Part shown: positions 5,555-5,953 of the stretch, piece after piece | How the letters are laid out: each line of letters opens with the position of its first letter | How positions within the stretch are numbered: the first letter of the stretch is position 1 | Assembly (NCBI GenBank): GCA_045617525.1 | Contig: JAZLIT010000238.1 | Location: 1-5,953, forward strand | Length of the DNA: 5,953 nt | Reading direction: 5' to 3' | From: JAZLIT01 sp045617525 | GTDB taxonomy: Bacteria; Bacillota; Bacilli; Bacillales_A; Planococcaceae | The notes under the pieces: model-generated | Databases searched by the model: none | Seen by the model: only the letters and a program-made list of their open reading frames with translations | Told to the model about the DNA's origin: nothing | Position numbers and translations under genes: made by a program

Positions 5555-5953
5555 ATGGGATATAAGTTTGAAATTATGACACAAGAACAAGCGGAAGAAA
5601 TTGCATTTAATTGGCACTATGATTCTGAATATTCTTTTTACAATATGGAAGCAGATAAAGAAGATTTAGATGAGTTCTTAGACCCCGAAAAAAGAGGTGA
5701 TTCAAACTTTATGGTTACTAAAGACAAGGATATTATAGGCTTCTTTAGCTTTAATAAAGTAGCTATAAATACTATAGATATAGGGTTAGGGATGAGACCG
5801 GATTTAATCGGTAATGGAAATGGATTAGAATTTTTAAAAGCAGGTTTAGAGTTTGCTAAATCAAAATATATACCCCAAACAATAACGTTATCAGTGGCAA
5901 CTTTTAATCAGAGGGCGATAAAAGTATATAGAAAAATTGGATTTGAAGAAATT
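5555..5953 (+). CDS. GNAT-family N-acetyltransferase (3' end missing)
   Basis: The first 133 residues are visible, open to the window edge. The fold order of GNAT acetyltransferases is clear. There is an N-terminal EQAEEIAFNW helix (11-20), FMVTKDKDIIGFFSF (52-66) as strands 2-3, and motif A IGLGMRPDLIGNGNGLEFL (76-94), whose Gly/Asn loop binds the acetyl-CoA pyrophosphate. TLSVATFNQRAIKVYRKIGF (111-130) is motif B, with the conserved Asn118 and the Y-x-x-x-GF ending. These proteins are usually about 150 residues, so only around 15-20 are missing. The ATG at 5555 follows AAGGGGGAG at 5542-5550 by four bases, a strong site. Substrate is not predictable; RimI-like protein, antibiotic or small-molecule acetylation are all possible. 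Nothing in its sequence links it to glycan synthesis, though N-acylation of an amino sugar cannot be excluded. Confidence 0.88.
   Translation, partial: MGYKFEIMTQEQAEEIAFNWHYDSEYSFYNMEADKEDLDEFLDPEKRGDSNFMVTKDKDIIGFFSFNKVAINTIDIGLGMRPDLIGNGNGLEFLKAGLEFAKSKYIPQTITLSVATFNQRAIKVYRKIGFEEI

Overview
The window looks like a piece of a spore-forming Bacillaceae chromosome, most like the Bacillus cereus group. The reasons are AT-rich DNA outside the first 450 bases, strong GGAG-type ribosome binding sites, TTG and GTG starts, and a BclA-type collagen-like protein. The host is inferred; no marker gene fixes the species.

Layout from left to right. Positions 2-856 (+) hold the 3' part of a collagen-like gene: 49 Gly-X-Thr type triplets followed by a BclA-like C-terminal domain, then a rho-independent terminator. 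Positions about 1073-1362 (+) hold a frameshifted C-terminal scrap of a transposase, probably IS1182 family, ending in a long hairpin that can terminate transcription in both directions. Positions 3293-1415 (-) are a two-gene unit: a CapE/FnlA/WbjB-type UDP-GlcNAc 4,6-dehydratase/5-epimerase followed by an RmlD-like 4-ketoreductase. Divergent from it at 3624-4148 (+) is a small SAM-dependent methyltransferase. A bidirectional terminator separates the methyltransferase from a convergent glycosyltransferase pair on the minus strand. That pair is an apparently full GT2 gene (5127-4519) and, just downstream, a 48-codon paralogue (4469-4323) that keeps only the two ends of the same protein. The right edge cuts a GNAT acetyltransferase (5555 onward, +).

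How they may work together (inference): the collagen-like protein is a Thr-rich surface protein of the kind that carries O-linked glycans on the exosporium. The dehydratase and reductase would make an activated 6-deoxy-L-HexNAc sugar, the GT2 would transfer a sugar, and the methyltransferase could cap it with an O-methyl group. Sigma-K-like promoter elements in front of three of the transcription units would fit mother-cell expression during sporulation, but these are weak motif calls.

The most notable observation is the 'collapsed' glycosyltransferase. It is an in-frame fusion of the first 21 and last 27 residues of a GT2, with ribosome binding site, start and stop all intact. Its full-length neighbour has ATA where the paralogue has its ATG start.
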